The notes beneath the pieces were generated by a model. That model searched no databases. It saw only the letters and a list, made by a program, of their open reading frames with translations, and was not told where the DNA came from. A program made the translations under genes and the position numbers. Shown here piece after piece: positions 40,542 to 50,447 of a stretch of 53,453 nucleotides of DNA. Numbering within the stretch: the stretch's first letter is position 1; each line of letters begins with the position of its first letter. Location: NCBI GenBank assembly GCA_021810905.1, contig JAJZQH010000015.1:1-53453 (forward strand), written 5' to 3'. Source of the stretch: a bacterium. Its GTDB lineage: Bacteria > UBA10199 > 2-02-FULL-44-16 > JAAZCA01.

Positions 40542-43500
40542 TTACCAGCTCACCAGCCCCATCACCTTCCTCAGTATCACCTCGACGTCGCCTATGTCTA
40601 TCTTGCCGTCGGGCTGCGGCCTGCCATTCACTAGTGGCGCTACGTCACCATGCGCCAGATCTCCAGGCGTTGCCGGTATACTACCCAAAGCGATCAGCAT
40701 TGCCGTGTTCACATCGTCAAGCGTCCCGCCATATCCCATGTCTCCGTCAGGCACCATGGTCGCGCCGACGTCGAAGTTGGCGGTGAGGTTCATATCAGCG
40801 GTAACGTTGCTCACCGTGAGCGGATTGGAGACGCTGCGGAATCCGCCCGTGCCAGTCCAGTCGACGAAGTGATAGAAGCTCGCGGGCACTGCCTCAACCG
40901 CGCTTGCAGAAGCCCCGTAGTTGACGTTCTGGCTCGCCGTACCGCTGAGCGTGCCATTGGCGCCGGCCACAAAGTCGACCGTGTAGGCGTTGATCGCGAA
41001 GTTCGCGGTGACGATGTGTCCATTCCCATCGCCCGTGACGGTCAGCGGATTCACCGTCGAGGTCACGAACCCGTTAGTCCCGGTCCAGTTGACGAGGTGA
41101 TATCCCTGATTCGGCACGGCCGTGATCGGCGTCCCTGCCACACCCAGGGCAAGTGCCTGGGCGAGAGTGCCGGTCAGCGTGCCGTTCGCGCCGGCCTGGA
41201 AGGTAACGCCTGGCTGCACGCTGTAGTTGATCGAGCCGGCGACATCCTGCGCCACGGACGCATCCGTCCGCACCTGGACATAAATGACGTAGTTGCCGAC
41301 TGCCGTCGCTGCCGGCATGGTCCAGGTCCGGCCGCCGCCGTAGTTCTGCACGATGCTCAGGTGCGCGAGGTCAGGACCCATCGAGAACTTGTAATCATAC
41401 CCGGACGAGCCTTGTCCGCTGGCCGTGACTACTACGGCGCTCCCCGCGATGTGCGGGCTGGACTGGTCCGTGGTGATCACCACCGAGGAAGCAGGCGCCA
41501 GGCGGATGTAATAGTTGAGGCTCACGGTTGCATCGGGGGCGATCAGCGCCGGATCGGTCCGCACATCCACCTGGATCACATGCGCTCCGGTGGCGGTCGA
41601 GGCCGGCATGGTCCACGTGTTCAGCAGACTCCAGTCCTGCACCGGCGTCAGACCGCCATCAAGCCAGAATCTGTATTCGCAGCCGATGGTGCAGAGGACA
41701 GAAGGAACCGGCGGCAGCGGCAGCGGATCCACGTAGGCCTGCGCCGTGAAGGTCACCGCAGTCCCCTGGGCATGCGGCGTCGCAACGCTCGGCGTGATCG
41801 AGACGAAGGTCGCGGGCGCCCAGCTCCCGGTATTCCCCGGCGCCGGAGTCGGAAGCGTCGTGCCGGGCGAATCGCCGCGCGCGTTGAAGGCGATGACCTG
41901 ATAGCTGTAGAGCGTGTTCGGCGAGACAAGCAAGTCGACGTAGCTGGGGTGCAGGAACGCCTGCAGCGCAGGACCGACTGTCGGATCTACGAGAGGATCG
42001 AGCGCTGGATTGTAGACGTCAGCCAGCGGCCTGAACGGCGTCACCACCGCGATCGGGTTCACGCTTCCGTTCCGATAGACCTTGTATCCGATGATGTCAT
42101 CTGAAACCGGAGGCGCATCCCACTGGATCGTCACCTGTGAATTGCTGGGGCCGCCGAGCGTAACGGTCACGTTCGCCGGATCTGCTGCCGGCGGCAGGAG
42201 TGGCACGTCGATGGCCAGGGCGCGCATCATGTCGTTCTCTTCGTGGCCCAGCAGATGGCAGTGCCACACGTATTCCCATCCGAAATCAAAGAGCGGGTTC
42301 GTGTTCGTGCCTCCCACCGTCGTGTTCGGTGGACCGTTGTAGGTCTTTCCCACCTCGCCGGTCGGCGGCATCGCGACGTTCATCGGTCGGATGCTCTCTG
42401 GCAGCGGCGGCCACGCGGCTGGGAGCGTCGGCACGGCCGGCTTCACCGCTACGATCACCTGCTCCAGGGGGTCGGCCCTGATGGTCTCCCTCCAGCCGAT
42501 CTCGTCGGGGTAGGGCGGCTTCACGACGCCAGCCCAGTCGACGCGGTTCACCACCTGGACGTTCATGAGATGGAAGTGCACGAAGTGCGTATCGACTCCG
42601 TTATGAATGATCATCCAGACCTGCGGCTGTCCTTCGGGGATGACCTCGGTTGGCAGGTCCGTGTATCCCATCTGGTGCGTGGTCTGGGTGTTGAAGTTGG
42701 TAAACTGCAGTTCGGTGCCGAGCAGCGCGTTCATGCGGCCGTAATCCAGTTCGAAGAGCTCCTGGATCGTCTTGAAGTGAACGGGCAGTTGATTGTTCGT
42801 AGCGTCCTTGATCGCCGTGTCGAAGTTGTTGATGTACACGCCGTCCGGGATAATGTGCGCGGGCTCCGTCGTTGCGAAGACGTTCGGCAGGCCCGTGGCC
42901 GGGTTCTGCAGCTTTGCGAGCGTAGTCGCGAAGTTGTCCGGGTCGGCCGGTCCCGTGAGCGGGACCACCTTGAACTGCATGATGGTCCGTGTGTTGGGGC
43001 CGTATCCCGGCAGCGTCGGAGGCGCACCGCCCGTCGCCGAGTTATCCGGATCGCCGGTATAGTAGTCGTATCGCAGGTCCGATGCAGGCGCCGGCGCCGG
43101 CGAGTCGTTGTAAAGGATCAGCGTCGTGCCCACTGGCAGCGTCGAGAAGTCCACTATGATGTCCGTGCGCTGCGCCGGTCCCATCAGTAGATTCGTATTC
43201 TTGATGTTCGTGACGGTGATGCTCCGCGGATCGGTATCAAACGTCACGTAGAGCGGTTTGATCGCCGGGTCATTGGTCACATAAGGCGCAGGCATGAAGC
43301 CGCCTTCAGTTCCTATCAGGATAAAAGGCGGACCGGCCGTGGTATCGTCCGGAATGCCGCCCGCGCGGCCGTCCGGCGCTGGCACCATCTTCACTTCCGT
43401 ATCTACCGACGCGACGGCCGCGGCGCCGGCGCCACCGCCACCGGAGATTTCAACCACTGGAGCCGACGTGTAGCCGACGCCCGGATTGGAGACGACGATG

Positions 43501-43808
43501 TCCGTGACCGCGCCACCCACGACCACAGCCGTGGCCGTTGCCGGCGTCGTAGCACCGCCGCCCGTGAACGTGACGGTCGGCGCGGAGGTGTAGCCGGAAC
43601 CGCCGTTGACGACCATGACGCTCATGGGCTCAGCCTTGTAGAGCTGCAGGTTGAGCGTGCGATCGTTGCAGGCGTTGAGGATCCTGAAGCGATACCTCCT
43701 CGGCTCGACATTCAGAGAAGGATATGCCGTACCGTTGACCACCGGCGTGTCCATGAACGCCTCTGGCACAATCGACGGATCCGGGAGCTGGGTGTTGTTC
43801 ACCGGCAC
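40542..43808 (-). CDS. Multicopper oxidase, C-terminal frame with FnIII, repeat and dockerin-like modules
   Basis: This frame continues the oxidase started at 45312 after a one-base shift at about 43817. Its first 540 residues hold the rest of the cupredoxin region. An inserted pair of [16 protein letters not shown]-type repeats (about 68-125) precedes the copper motifs HFVHFHL (about 408-414) and [12 protein letters not shown] (about 516-527, type 1 and trinuclear ligands). Then follow an FnIII-like domain (about 540-660), two Ig-like modules, two InlB-type repeats ([24 protein letters not shown]) and a dockerin-like end. The latter has two Ca-loop-like segments, [20 protein letters not shown] and [24 protein letters not shown] at the left end is not a real start. 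Confidence 0.8.
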   Translation of the reverse strand: MPVNNTQLPDPSIVPEAFMDTPVVNGTAYPSLNVEPRRYRFRILNACNDRTLNLQLYKAEPMSVMVVNGGSGYTSAPTVTFTGGGATTPATATAVVVGGAVTDIVVSNPGVGYTSAPVVEISGGGGAGAAAVASVDTEVKMVPAPDGRAGGIPDDTTAGPPFILIGTEGGFMPAPYVTNDPAIKPLYVTFDTDPRSITVTNIKNTNLLMGPAQRTDIIVDFSTLPVGTTLILYNDSPAPAPASDLRYDYYTGDPDNSATGGAPPTLPGYGPNTRTIMQFKVVPLTGPADPDNFATTLAKLQNPATGLPNVFATTEPAHIIPDGVYINNFDTAIKDATNNQLPVHFKTIQELFELDYGRMNALLGTELQFTNFNTQTTHQMGYTDLPTEVIPEGQPQVWMIIHNGVDTHFVHFHLMNVQVVNRVDWAGVVKPPYPDEIGWRETIRADPLEQVIVAVKPAVPTLPAAWPPLPESIRPMNVAMPPTGEVGKTYNGPPNTTVGGTNTNPLFDFGWEYVWHCHLLGHEENDMMRALAIDVPLLPPAADPANVTVTLGGPSNSQVTIQWDAPPVSDDIIGYKVYRNGSVNPIAVVTPFRPLADVYNPALDPLVDPTVGPALQAFLHPSYVDLLVSPNTLYSYQVIAFNARGDSPGTTLPTPAPGNTGSWAPATFVSITPSVATPHAQGTAVTFTAQAYVDPLPLPPVPSVLCTIGCEYRFWLDGGLTPVQDWSLLNTWTMPASTATGAHVIQVDVRTDPALIAPDATVSLNYYIRLAPASSVVITTDQSSPHIAGSAVVVTASGQGSSGYDYKFSMGPDLAHLSIVQNYGGGRTWTMPAATAVGNYVIYVQVRTDASVAQDVAGSINYSVQPGVTFQAGANGTLTGTLAQALALGVAGTPITAVPNQGYHLVNWTGTNGFVTSTVNPLTVTGDGNGHIVTANFAINAYTVDFVAGANGTLSGTASQNVNYGASASAVEAVPASFYHFVDWTGTGGFRSVSNPLTVSNVTADMNLTANFDVGATMVPDGDMGYGGTLDDVNTAMLIALGSIPATPGDLAHGDVAPLVNGRPQPDGKIDIGDVEVILRKVMGLVSW

Positions 43809-45312
43809 GATGGGCCAAGGGACCGTAATCCCATCGGCCTAACGGATTCATGGCGCCCGTTCCAATCGACGGCGGCATCTGGTTCGGTTCGTAAATGTGG
43901 GGGAACCAGAGGTCCGCAACCAGCGGTCCCGCCAGCGGATCGTCATTGTATTTTCCCCAGCCTCGTGGGTTCCCCTGGCTGTCGAAATTCCACAGGGCAT
44001 CCTGCGTATCCACGTTCTTCGGGACGAAAGTCTTGTCCTGAATGATCAGGGGGACGTTGTGCGCGAGATCGGGTAGAGCACCTGAGGCCTCGAGGGCTGC
44101 TTCAGCGTTGTCCCGGATCAGGTAGCCCGCTGCCTCGCCTGCGTAGACGTTGAGCCGCGTGATGCCGTAGGCGTGGTCATGGTAGAACATGAGCCGCGCG
44201 CTCTGCTGGTTCGGATAGAAGAAGGTCTCGTAGCCCACGTTGTTGACGGCGTCCGTCGCCTGCTGGACCTGCGCTGCGAGATTAAGTTTGAACGCCGTGA
44301 CGACGTTGGTGACACCAAGCGGCGGTATGGCGCTCAACGTTGGAAACGGGCTCACGGCGACCAGGCTGTTCAGGCTGTCGAGTGCATAGAGCGCATCCGT
44401 ATAGCTCATGGAATTGCCTGGCACCATCGCGAGCGCGGCGGTGTTCGCGGTCTGCGCCGAGAGGACGATATCGTTGGCCGCCGTCACTTCTGCAGGCGTC
44501 ACCAGCGGCGTCGCATTGACCGTCGTCTGGAAATTGGTCGTGGCAGTGACAAGTGCTGCCGCGATCCCCTGAACGGTCGTATCCACGCCCGCGACGGCTG
44601 GCATCATGTCAGGGAGGTTTCGCGTGCTCATGCCGACGGGATACGGAGTCAGATCGCCGGCAGGGGTAATCCACTGGTGCGGGGTCCCGTCGCTGAGCCA
44701 CGGCGGGAATCCGCCGTGGAGATGCACGGTCGCGCGGTTCTGGTTGTAGATCGTCATGCCGTCAGGCGCCATGCCAGCGCCCATGATCGTTTCGTCCACG
44801 GGAATAGGGAGATTGCCAGCAGCTCCCTGGCCCAGTTCGTTGAAGAACTTGATGCGCACGGGCGTGTTTTCCGTCGCAACGATCAGAGGTCCCAGGTATT
44901 GCGAGCTGTGGTCCACGCCGTTCTTCTGATAATATCCCCTGATCTGCGTGGGGCCGGGGAGGTCCGAGTGCATCTGCGGGGTGTAGTCCCGGAGTCCGAT
45001 CTCATAATAGTCGGAGCCTGGGAATGGATTCGTTGCGGGCGGCTCCGCCTGCGCCACCGGAATGTACTGGCAGAGGTTATTTTCGTGGCACGATCCAGTG
45101 CCGCAGGGATTGCTCATGACACACCCGGGAAATCCCAGGCCCGGAAGACCATCGACAAATTTCCTCATGGCAGTTCCAGATAGCCCGCCCGCTGGGCTGT
45201 TGGCGTAATATGTGCCGCCGCCGGGTCCAGCCAGGGCCGGCGCAACTCCCCACACCACGGCTGCCAGCGTGAATACCAGGCTAATCACGATACAATAATA
45301 TCGCCTGAACAT
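43630..45312 (-). CDS. Multicopper oxidase, N-terminal frame (CotA-like), broken by a frameshift
   Basis: This frame starts at ATG 45312 with GGAGGGGG upstream and a signal peptide (residues 1-28, ending APALA). It encodes the first half of a CotA/phenoxazinone-synthase-like multicopper oxidase with copper motifs [15 protein letters not shown] (about 195-209) and FYHDHAYG (about 376-383). An Ala/Thr-rich, probably helical insertion of about 130 residues (227-357) separates them and is not usual for the family. After GRWDYGP the frame goes out of register: one base too many in a CCCTTGGCC run at about 43817 shifts it, and the correct continuation ([13 protein letters not shown]) lies in the other frame. 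The last 65 residues of this frame are therefore artefactual. Confidence 0.8.
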   Translation of the reverse strand: MFRRYYCIVISLVFTLAAVVWGVAPALAGPGGGTYYANSPAGGLSGTAMRKFVDGLPGLGFPGCVMSNPCGTGSCHENNLCQYIPVAQAEPPATNPFPGSDYYEIGLRDYTPQMHSDLPGPTQIRGYYQKNGVDHSSQYLGPLIVATENTPVRIKFFNELGQGAAGNLPIPVDETIMGAGMAPDGMTIYNQNRATVHLHGGFPPWLSDGTPHQWITPAGDLTPYPVGMSTRNLPDMMPAVAGVDTTVQGIAAALVTATTNFQTTVNATPLVTPAEVTAANDIVLSAQTANTAALAMVPGNSMSYTDALYALDSLNSLVAVSPFPTLSAIPPLGVTNVVTAFKLNLAAQVQQATDAVNNVGYETFFYPNQQSARLMFYHDHAYGITRLNVYAGEAAGYLIRDNAEAALEASGALPDLAHNVPLIIQDKTFVPKNVDTQDALWNFDSQGNPRGWGKYNDDPLAGPLVADLWFPHIYEPNQMPPSIGTGAMNPLGRWDYGPLAHRAGEQHPAPGSVDCARGVHGHAGGQRYGISFSECRAEEVSLQDPQRLQRSHAQPAALQG

Positions 45313-45518
45313 AACCCCCTCCTTCGTGAATTATGCATTCCGCCTGCGCCGAACATGTACCAATGATACGCTGGCCTGGGATAGTTGGGGATGTGCAGAT
45401 TCCCCCATTTATGGGCCGAATTTCACCCACAAATGAGAGGAACATCGAGGCAAGAGACCACGCTGATTTTGCTTATCATTTAAACGAATTATGGTTGGCG
45501 AAAACAGAAAGACTGCCA

Positions 45519-45953
45519 TCAGTTTTGAACCGATTTGGAGCCCAGATTTTTTTTCTTTGCCGTTGCGTCTTTTATCAGGGAAAGGAGCGCCGGCATGTCT
45601 ATAGGCTTGGAAAGTACTGCATCGGCAAGGCGCAGGGTTTCGAGCGACCCGTGCGTTCCCACGGCCTTGCGATTACGGACGGCGAAAATCTGCGAGGGAT
45701 CCATCTCGCCGGTGACAACGATGACATGGAGCCTGGTCCCGTTTTCCTTCAGCCTCTTGAGAATTTCGAGGCCGTCCAGTCCCGGCAGCCTCAGATCCAG
45801 GAGAAGGACGTCGAATTCATCGTTCGAGGCGAGCTCGTGTCCCTCGAGTCCGTCATAGGACACACTCACGTCATATCCTTCATCCACGAGGGATTCGGAG
45901 ACTTCGTCGCACAAGGTCTCGTCATCGTCTATTATGAGTACCCTTGCAGCCAT
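45519..45953 (-). CDS. Stand-alone response-regulator receiver protein
   Basis: This 144-residue CheY-like receiver has acidic pair DDDE (about 9-12), phospho-acceptor Asp in LLLDLRLPGLDG (about 52), Thr in VVTGEMD and Lys in LSKPIDMP. There is no output domain. The ATG at 45953 has AAGGAAAC upstream. It lies downstream of a histidine-kinase operon and is probably a phosphorelay partner. Confidence 0.85.
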   Translation of the reverse strand: MAARVLIIDDDETLCDEVSESLVDEGYDVSVSYDGLEGHELASNDEFDVLLLDLRLPGLDGLEILKRLKENGTRLHVIVVTGEMDPSQIFAVRNRKAVGTHGSLETLRLADAVLSKPIDMPALLSLIKDATAKKKNLGSKSVQN

Positions 45954-46136
45954 TTGTTTCCTTCTTTCTCTTGCAGTTGCAGTCTTCGTCCTCTGACACC
46001 AAGCATTTTACACGAAAACCCTGAATGGATGAATCACGCGATTCCACCATTAATTGACGTTTTTCACAGACGCCCATTACCTGGAAGATTTTTGTAGGAA
46101 TAAAACGCGGACTTGAGAAGTGCTGTAGTTGCGGCT

Positions 46137-46544
46137 TCAGGTTTCTGATTTGTCGGTCAAAGATTTGATCAGATTCAGCATCGCTTCGACATCGTAAGGT
46201 TTGATGACGATAGCCTCGGCCATGTTCAGAATGTCGTTTTCCTCGTCACTCACGGCCTCGGGGCCATCCATGAGATCGCAGTACAACGGCCGCGCGGTGA
46301 CGACGATGGCCTTGGCGGCGCTGTTGCGTTCTTTGAGCCTCTTGAGGACCGTGAATCCGTCCATGCCCGGCATCTTGAGATCGAGCATGACCAGGTCATA
46401 AGTGTTGGCCGACAGCAACTCGTCCCCTTTGATTCCGTCATTGGCCGCGGTAACGCTATAACCAGCGTCGGTGAGCAGGTGCGAGACCTCTTCCACCATC
46501 TCCTTGTCATCATCTACAACCAGTATGCTCCGCTCCCTAGTCAT
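46137..46544 (-). CDS. Response-regulator receiver protein
   Basis: This 135-residue single-domain receiver has DDD near residue 11, phospho-acceptor Asp in VMLDLKMPGMDGF (about 55), Thr in IVVTARPL and Lys in VIKPYDVEA. A loop insertion (YCDLMDGPEAVSDEEND) lies before the last strand. The gene overlaps the upstream histidine kinase gene by four bases, so it is likely a direct partner of that kinase. Confidence 0.87.
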   Translation of the reverse strand: MTRERSILVVDDDKEMVEEVSHLLTDAGYSVTAANDGIKGDELLSANTYDLVMLDLKMPGMDGFTVLKRLKERNSAAKAIVVTARPLYCDLMDGPEAVSDEENDILNMAEAIVIKPYDVEAMLNLIKSLTDKSET

Positions 46545-48343
46545 ATCTGGACCTCGATCGGAAATCTTACGGAGACGCGCGTGCCCTTGCCCTTCTCGCT
46601 CTCTATCGTGATGTCTCCGTTGTGGATGCGCACTATCTCCCGGCAGATGGCAAGGCCGAGCCCGGTCCCCTTCGACTTCCTGGTGAAAAACGGTTCAAAG
46701 ACCTGCTGCAGATCCTGTGCGTCGATCCCCTCTCCGTTGTCGGAGATGACGACCTCGATGCAACCGTTCGAATCCTTCTTCCCTTCAACTGCGATCCTTT
46801 TTTCATCTCCGCTCAAGGACTGATAGGCGTTGACCAGTATATTGTTGAAAACTTCCCTTATCTGGAAAATATCGGCATCGATCTTCACATTTCCTATCGG
46901 TTCGAGCCTCTTGTCCACGAATACGTTCTGATCATGAAATCTCTCGGCGAGATCCGCGATACATCCCTCCAGAATGCCGGCTACGGCCACCTTCTCATGG
47001 TTTTCCTGCTTGATTCGCGAATAGAAGAGGAGGTTGTTGATGATCTGACTGCTCTCGGCGATCTTCTCCTCGATATTGGCGATGTGCTTGTCCAGGGTTC
47101 CATCCGGCATCTTCCTCTTGAGATTATATGCAGCCGTCTTTATCACGCCGAGCGGATTTCTGAGTTCGTGAGCTACTCGCGCCGCAAGCGTGCCGATATC
47201 GGAGAGGTGCTTTGCCTCGGCGAGTTTGAGCTCGGCCCGCAACAGTTCGTGGGTCTTCTGCGCCGCCTTTATCTCCAGCTCGGCATAGGCCTTCGAGAGT
47301 TCTTCCTCGTTGCGCTTGCGAAGAACGGCTTCCCTCTTCCTCCACATTGCGAGCACGCCCAGCGCAGTGGCCGCTATCATCGTGGCAACGAGGCCGGCGA
47401 CCGTGATCTCGCGCTCGTAAATCGGACCGTAGATTTCGCTCTTCTCCATCTCCGCTATCAGAAACCAGCTTGTATCCGGAATTTTCTTGGCGACCGCGAA
47501 TACAGGGACTCCGCGATAATTCAGGCCTTCCATCCGCCCTTCCGTTCCGCGCAATGCCATTGCGGCCGGCAGATGTTCTGCGCTCGCCGGCATCGTCAGC
47601 GTCAGCGCCGCACCATCCCTGTAACGGAGATTGTTCAAGTAGAGCACACGATCGCCTTCGCGACGTACGAGGAGCATCTCCGCAGTCTTGCTAGGAACGG
47701 GCCACGACTTGACAAGCGAGAAGAGATAATGGTCGGCGTGAATCTTCAAAAAAGCAACTCCAGCCGGAAAGGAACCATCTTTTTTTGAGATCAACAAAGG
47801 AATCAACATCGCAATGCAAATTTCTCCAGTGCCCTCCTCACGGTAGAGATCCGAGAAGATGATTTTACTGTTCTCAAGCGACTCGAGCGCCAAAGATTTT
47901 TCCTGTGCGTCCAACCCGGAATTTGTGTCCGTCTCGGCAAGCCTGACGTTCGCCTGCGCATCAAGGATAAAAATCCCGTCAAAGTCCCTTTTCCTGATGC
48001 CCGCGTCCATCCATGCGAGGAGTTCTTGTCTCAATTTGTCGTCTCTGTAACCGCTCTTGAACCACTGCTCCACGCGTTCCGCAATTACCGGGATTCCGAA
48101 CATCGTACTGGCGTCGTACAATAGTTCGTTGCGCCAGTCTTGTATTTCATCGACCTTGAAATCTGCGATTATGCCGAGATCCCGATATGTCGCCTGGACG
48201 ATGCGCGTTTTCTGTCCGCTGAAATAGAGATATCCGGCGAAGGAAATGCCGACGGCCAGGAGAATGAAAGCTGTCAGCAAGCGCCACGGCACCTCCGCCC
48301 GTTCAGGTCTGAACTTACCGGCAATTTGTTCGAGCAGCTTCAT
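46541..48343 (-). CDS. Membrane sensor histidine kinase with extracytoplasmic Cache-like domain
   Basis: The 600-residue kinase has two transmembrane helices (about 22-42 and about 313-335, VAGLVATMIAATALGVLAMW) framing a periplasmic region of about 270 residues with the character of a Cache sensor (EIQDWRNELLYDAS, DFDGIFILDAQANVRL, LYREEGTGEICIAMLIPLLI). A coiled coil and HisKA domain follow with phospho-acceptor His in VAHELRNPLGVIK. The HATPase domain has N box EVFNNILVNAYQS, G1 DNGEGID and G2 GTGLGLAI. The start is set at ATG 48343; the upstream TTG at 48367 is an alternative. The ligand sensed is unknown. Confidence 0.87.
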   Translation of the reverse strand: MKLLEQIAGKFRPERAEVPWRLLTAFILLAVGISFAGYLYFSGQKTRIVQATYRDLGIIADFKVDEIQDWRNELLYDASTMFGIPVIAERVEQWFKSGYRDDKLRQELLAWMDAGIRKRDFDGIFILDAQANVRLAETDTNSGLDAQEKSLALESLENSKIIFSDLYREEGTGEICIAMLIPLLISKKDGSFPAGVAFLKIHADHYLFSLVKSWPVPSKTAEMLLVRREGDRVLYLNNLRYRDGAALTLTMPASAEHLPAAMALRGTEGRMEGLNYRGVPVFAVAKKIPDTSWFLIAEMEKSEIYGPIYEREITVAGLVATMIAATALGVLAMWRKREAVLRKRNEEELSKAYAELEIKAAQKTHELLRAELKLAEAKHLSDIGTLAARVAHELRNPLGVIKTAAYNLKRKMPDGTLDKHIANIEEKIAESSQIINNLLFYSRIKQENHEKVAVAGILEGCIADLAERFHDQNVFVDKRLEPIGNVKIDADIFQIREVFNNILVNAYQSLSGDEKRIAVEGKKDSNGCIEVVISDNGEGIDAQDLQQVFEPFFTRKSKGTGLGLAICREIVRIHNGDITIESEKGKGTRVSVRFPIEVQI

Positions 48344-48373
48344 GGACCCCCGCACGGCGATTCTCAAAAGCGT

Positions 48374-49120
48374 CTATACGCCATCGCCATCCTCATTGGC
48401 AGCCGCCTCACGCCCGCCTCTGAAGCGCGAGCGATATTCCGAAGGCGTGCATCCTGCAGATTTCTTAAAAGCCCTTATGAACGAACCGGCGTTCTCATAA
48501 GCGAGCTTGTCCGCTATCTGACTCACGTTGTATCCGGTTTTCTCGAGCATCTCCTTTGCCTTGTTTATCTTGACCTCGGCCCTGTAGTCGACGAATCCCA
48601 TGCCCGCTTCCTGTTTGAAAATCCTGCTCAGGTATTTTGGCGAGAGAGATACATGCGCCGCGGCCTCTTCGAGGCTCACCCTCTTGTCGAAATTCCTCTC
48701 GGCGAATCGCTTCACGCGCTCGACCTTGCCCTTGATATCCATTGAACTCAGCGCAGGTTCACGCGCGCTCACGGCGCGATATATAATTTCTATGAGCTTC
48801 GGCATATCTGCCGGCTTTTCGATATAATCGTCCGCGCGGCCCTTCAGCGCTTCAACAGCTACATCCTTCGAACTGTAGCCGGTCATTATGATGATGGCGA
48901 CGTTTGGCGCGATCTTTTTCATCTCGCGAAGCACGTCGGTGCCGCGCATCCCGGGCATCATCACGTCCAGGATCACGGCATCTATCTCGTTAGGCGCCTT
49001 GAGGATTTCGATGGCTTGGGCACCGCTGCCGGCCTGCTTCACGTCGAAATCGTCCAGTGCCTCGCAGAGCTCCTCCCTGTATTTTGCATCGTCATCGACT
49101 ATCAGTATTGAATATGACAT
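48374..49120 (-). CDS. Response regulator with AraC-type DNA-binding domain
   Basis: This 248-residue protein has a receiver domain (1-120; VDDDAKYRE, phospho-acceptor in VILDVMMPGMRG, MTGYSS, IEKPADMP), a short linker (MDIKGKVERVKRFAERNF), then an AraC/XylS double helix-turn-helix (VSLEEAAAHVSLSPKYLSRI, YNVSQIADKLAYENAGSFIR). It acts as a phosphorylation-controlled transcription factor. It is the first gene of a three-gene unit with the histidine kinase and a receiver. Confidence 0.9.
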   Translation of the reverse strand: MSYSILIVDDDAKYREELCEALDDFDVKQAGSGAQAIEILKAPNEIDAVILDVMMPGMRGTDVLREMKKIAPNVAIIIMTGYSSKDVAVEALKGRADDYIEKPADMPKLIEIIYRAVSAREPALSSMDIKGKVERVKRFAERNFDKRVSLEEAAAHVSLSPKYLSRIFKQEAGMGFVDYRAEVKINKAKEMLEKTGYNVSQIADKLAYENAGSFIRAFKKSAGCTPSEYRSRFRGGREAAANEDGDGV

Positions 49121-49253
49121 CGCGTCTCGTCTTCAGCAGGCCGTAGTCCGTTCCGTTTTTTCACTCGTGGGATACGCTCTTTTCTATATCACTATTTATA
49201 TGATGCAAGTCCATTCATCGACAGACGTCGGTTGAACGAGCTCACAATCGATT

Positions 49254-49290
49254 CAAAAAAAACGGGGCGCCTTTTGCGGGCGCCCCGTTC
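49254..49290 (-). terminator. Rho-independent terminator of the ACT-domain gene
   Basis: AACGGGGCGCC / GGCGCCCCGTT stem with a run of eight T on the minus strand, just after the stop at 49305. Confidence 0.88.
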
Positions 49291-49304
49291 GTGCGTAACG
49301 GCGA

Positions 49305-49709
49305 TCAGCCGAGCCTGTTCAGCACGTCTGTAGTGCGATCCGGATTGTCGGTATAGAAGACGACAGTCGTCGTATTCGTGCCGCCCGGCGTGCTGGCATA
49401 TGAGCAGAACGTGTTGATATTCGCCTCGGCCAGCGCAGTGGTGCCTTCATGCAGCGTGCCCGGCCTGTTGCTGGTAGTCCAGAGGACGACCGGCTCTTCC
49501 TTCACTGTGTAGCCGGCCTTTGTCCAGAGATCGCGCGCCTTATTGTTGTCGCTGGTCGTGAAACGGAAGTTAGCCGTCTTGCCCTCTTCCCACGCCACGA
49601 AGCATTCGACGTTCACGTTGTTGCTCTTGAGCTGAGTGGTGAGCCTGGATAGCGCACCGAGTTCGTTCGTTGTCGTGACCCACAGATCCGTAGTCTTTCG
49701 CGTTCCCAT
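49305..49709 (-). CDS. Tandem ACT-domain protein
   Basis: This 134-residue protein is built of two ACT-like modules. The first begins TDLWVTTTNELGALSRLTTQ (GALSRL binding loop) and the second PVVLWTTSNRPGTLHEGTTA (RPGTLHE loop). ACT domains bind amino acids and regulate enzymes or transcription. No catalytic domain is attached, so it is a stand-alone sensor or partner. GGAGGGG precedes the ATG at 49709. It is monocistronic with its own terminator. Confidence 0.78.
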   Translation of the reverse strand: MGTRKTTDLWVTTTNELGALSRLTTQLKSNNVNVECFVAWEEGKTANFRFTTSDNNKARDLWTKAGYTVKEEPVVLWTTSNRPGTLHEGTTALAEANINTFCSYASTPGGTNTTTVVFYTDNPDRTTDVLNRLG

Positions 49710-49793
49710 ATTCCCCTCCTTATTTAGGACTGCGTGATTAGGATGCTTGATATATCAACTCTATATAGAAGGGAACCACACAGTCAATCCGAT

Positions 49794-50222
49794 TTATTTC
49801 GGTAACTGCGGAACGCCTGGAGATGCCGGAATATCTGGAGCTGCAGGGATATCGGGTGCATACGGTACGCGCGGGACCTGAGGAATCATCGGAGCAGCAG
49901 GCAGGCTGACCCGCGGGATGCTTGGAGCCATGGGAAGCTGAAACGGGTTCGGCCTGAAGATAGTCTCGCAACCTTTCTGCGGCCTGCAGATTTCGATGCG
50001 GCATCTATCCGGCCTCGGCTCTCCAAAACATTGTTGGCTGATGCCGTCTATCGGCTCGGTCTTGCATTGCCCCACCTCGTCGCAGGTCTGAAGGACAAAT
50101 CCCGAACCGCTCGCCAGCTGCGCCTCCTGCTCAGGCGACTCAGACTCTTTCCTGGACGAACTGCTCGTGCAACTCAGCACGCCCATGACAGCCAGCCCCG
50201 CAATGATAAGCACCGGTATCAT
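49794..50222 (-). CDS. Proline-rich lipoprotein of unknown function
   Basis: This 142-residue lipoprotein has signal MIPVLIIAGLAVMGVLSC (lipobox VLSC, Cys18), a Ser/Glu-rich linker, a Cys-rich middle (TCDEVGQCKTEPIDGISQQC, CRIEICRPQKGC) with six Cys that could form disulfides, and a C-terminal repetitive tail. The tail has tripeptide periodicity around PxxP (PYAPDIPAAPDIPASPGVPQ), perhaps spanning the periplasm or cell wall. No family was recognised. Confidence 0.65.
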   Translation of the reverse strand: MIPVLIIAGLAVMGVLSCTSSSSRKESESPEQEAQLASGSGFVLQTCDEVGQCKTEPIDGISQQCFGEPRPDRCRIEICRPQKGCETIFRPNPFQLPMAPSIPRVSLPAAPMIPQVPRVPYAPDIPAAPDIPASPGVPQLPK

Positions 50223-50447
50223 ACAGCCTCCCTTTGTTGACTCCCTTATCGCCCAATAGCCGAAATAGTTGCGTGGTTATTTCAGAGGCGTTTGATAAGC
50301 AACTATTTTAATTCTTGAGGCGTCATGACCAGACGGCAACCAACCGCGTTGCCATGCGGCGTTTCTCGTTCGGCAAAGAATCGGCGTGGAAATCCTTGAG
50401 CTTTTTTCGAAAACGTTTAAAGTATAAAAACTACAAAGGGGGATGCC

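Noticed and set aside
40650-42104. Long plus-strand frame opposite the multicopper oxidase
   Set aside because: The minus-strand protein has all copper-site motifs and repeat modules, whereas this frame is Arg-rich and has no motif.
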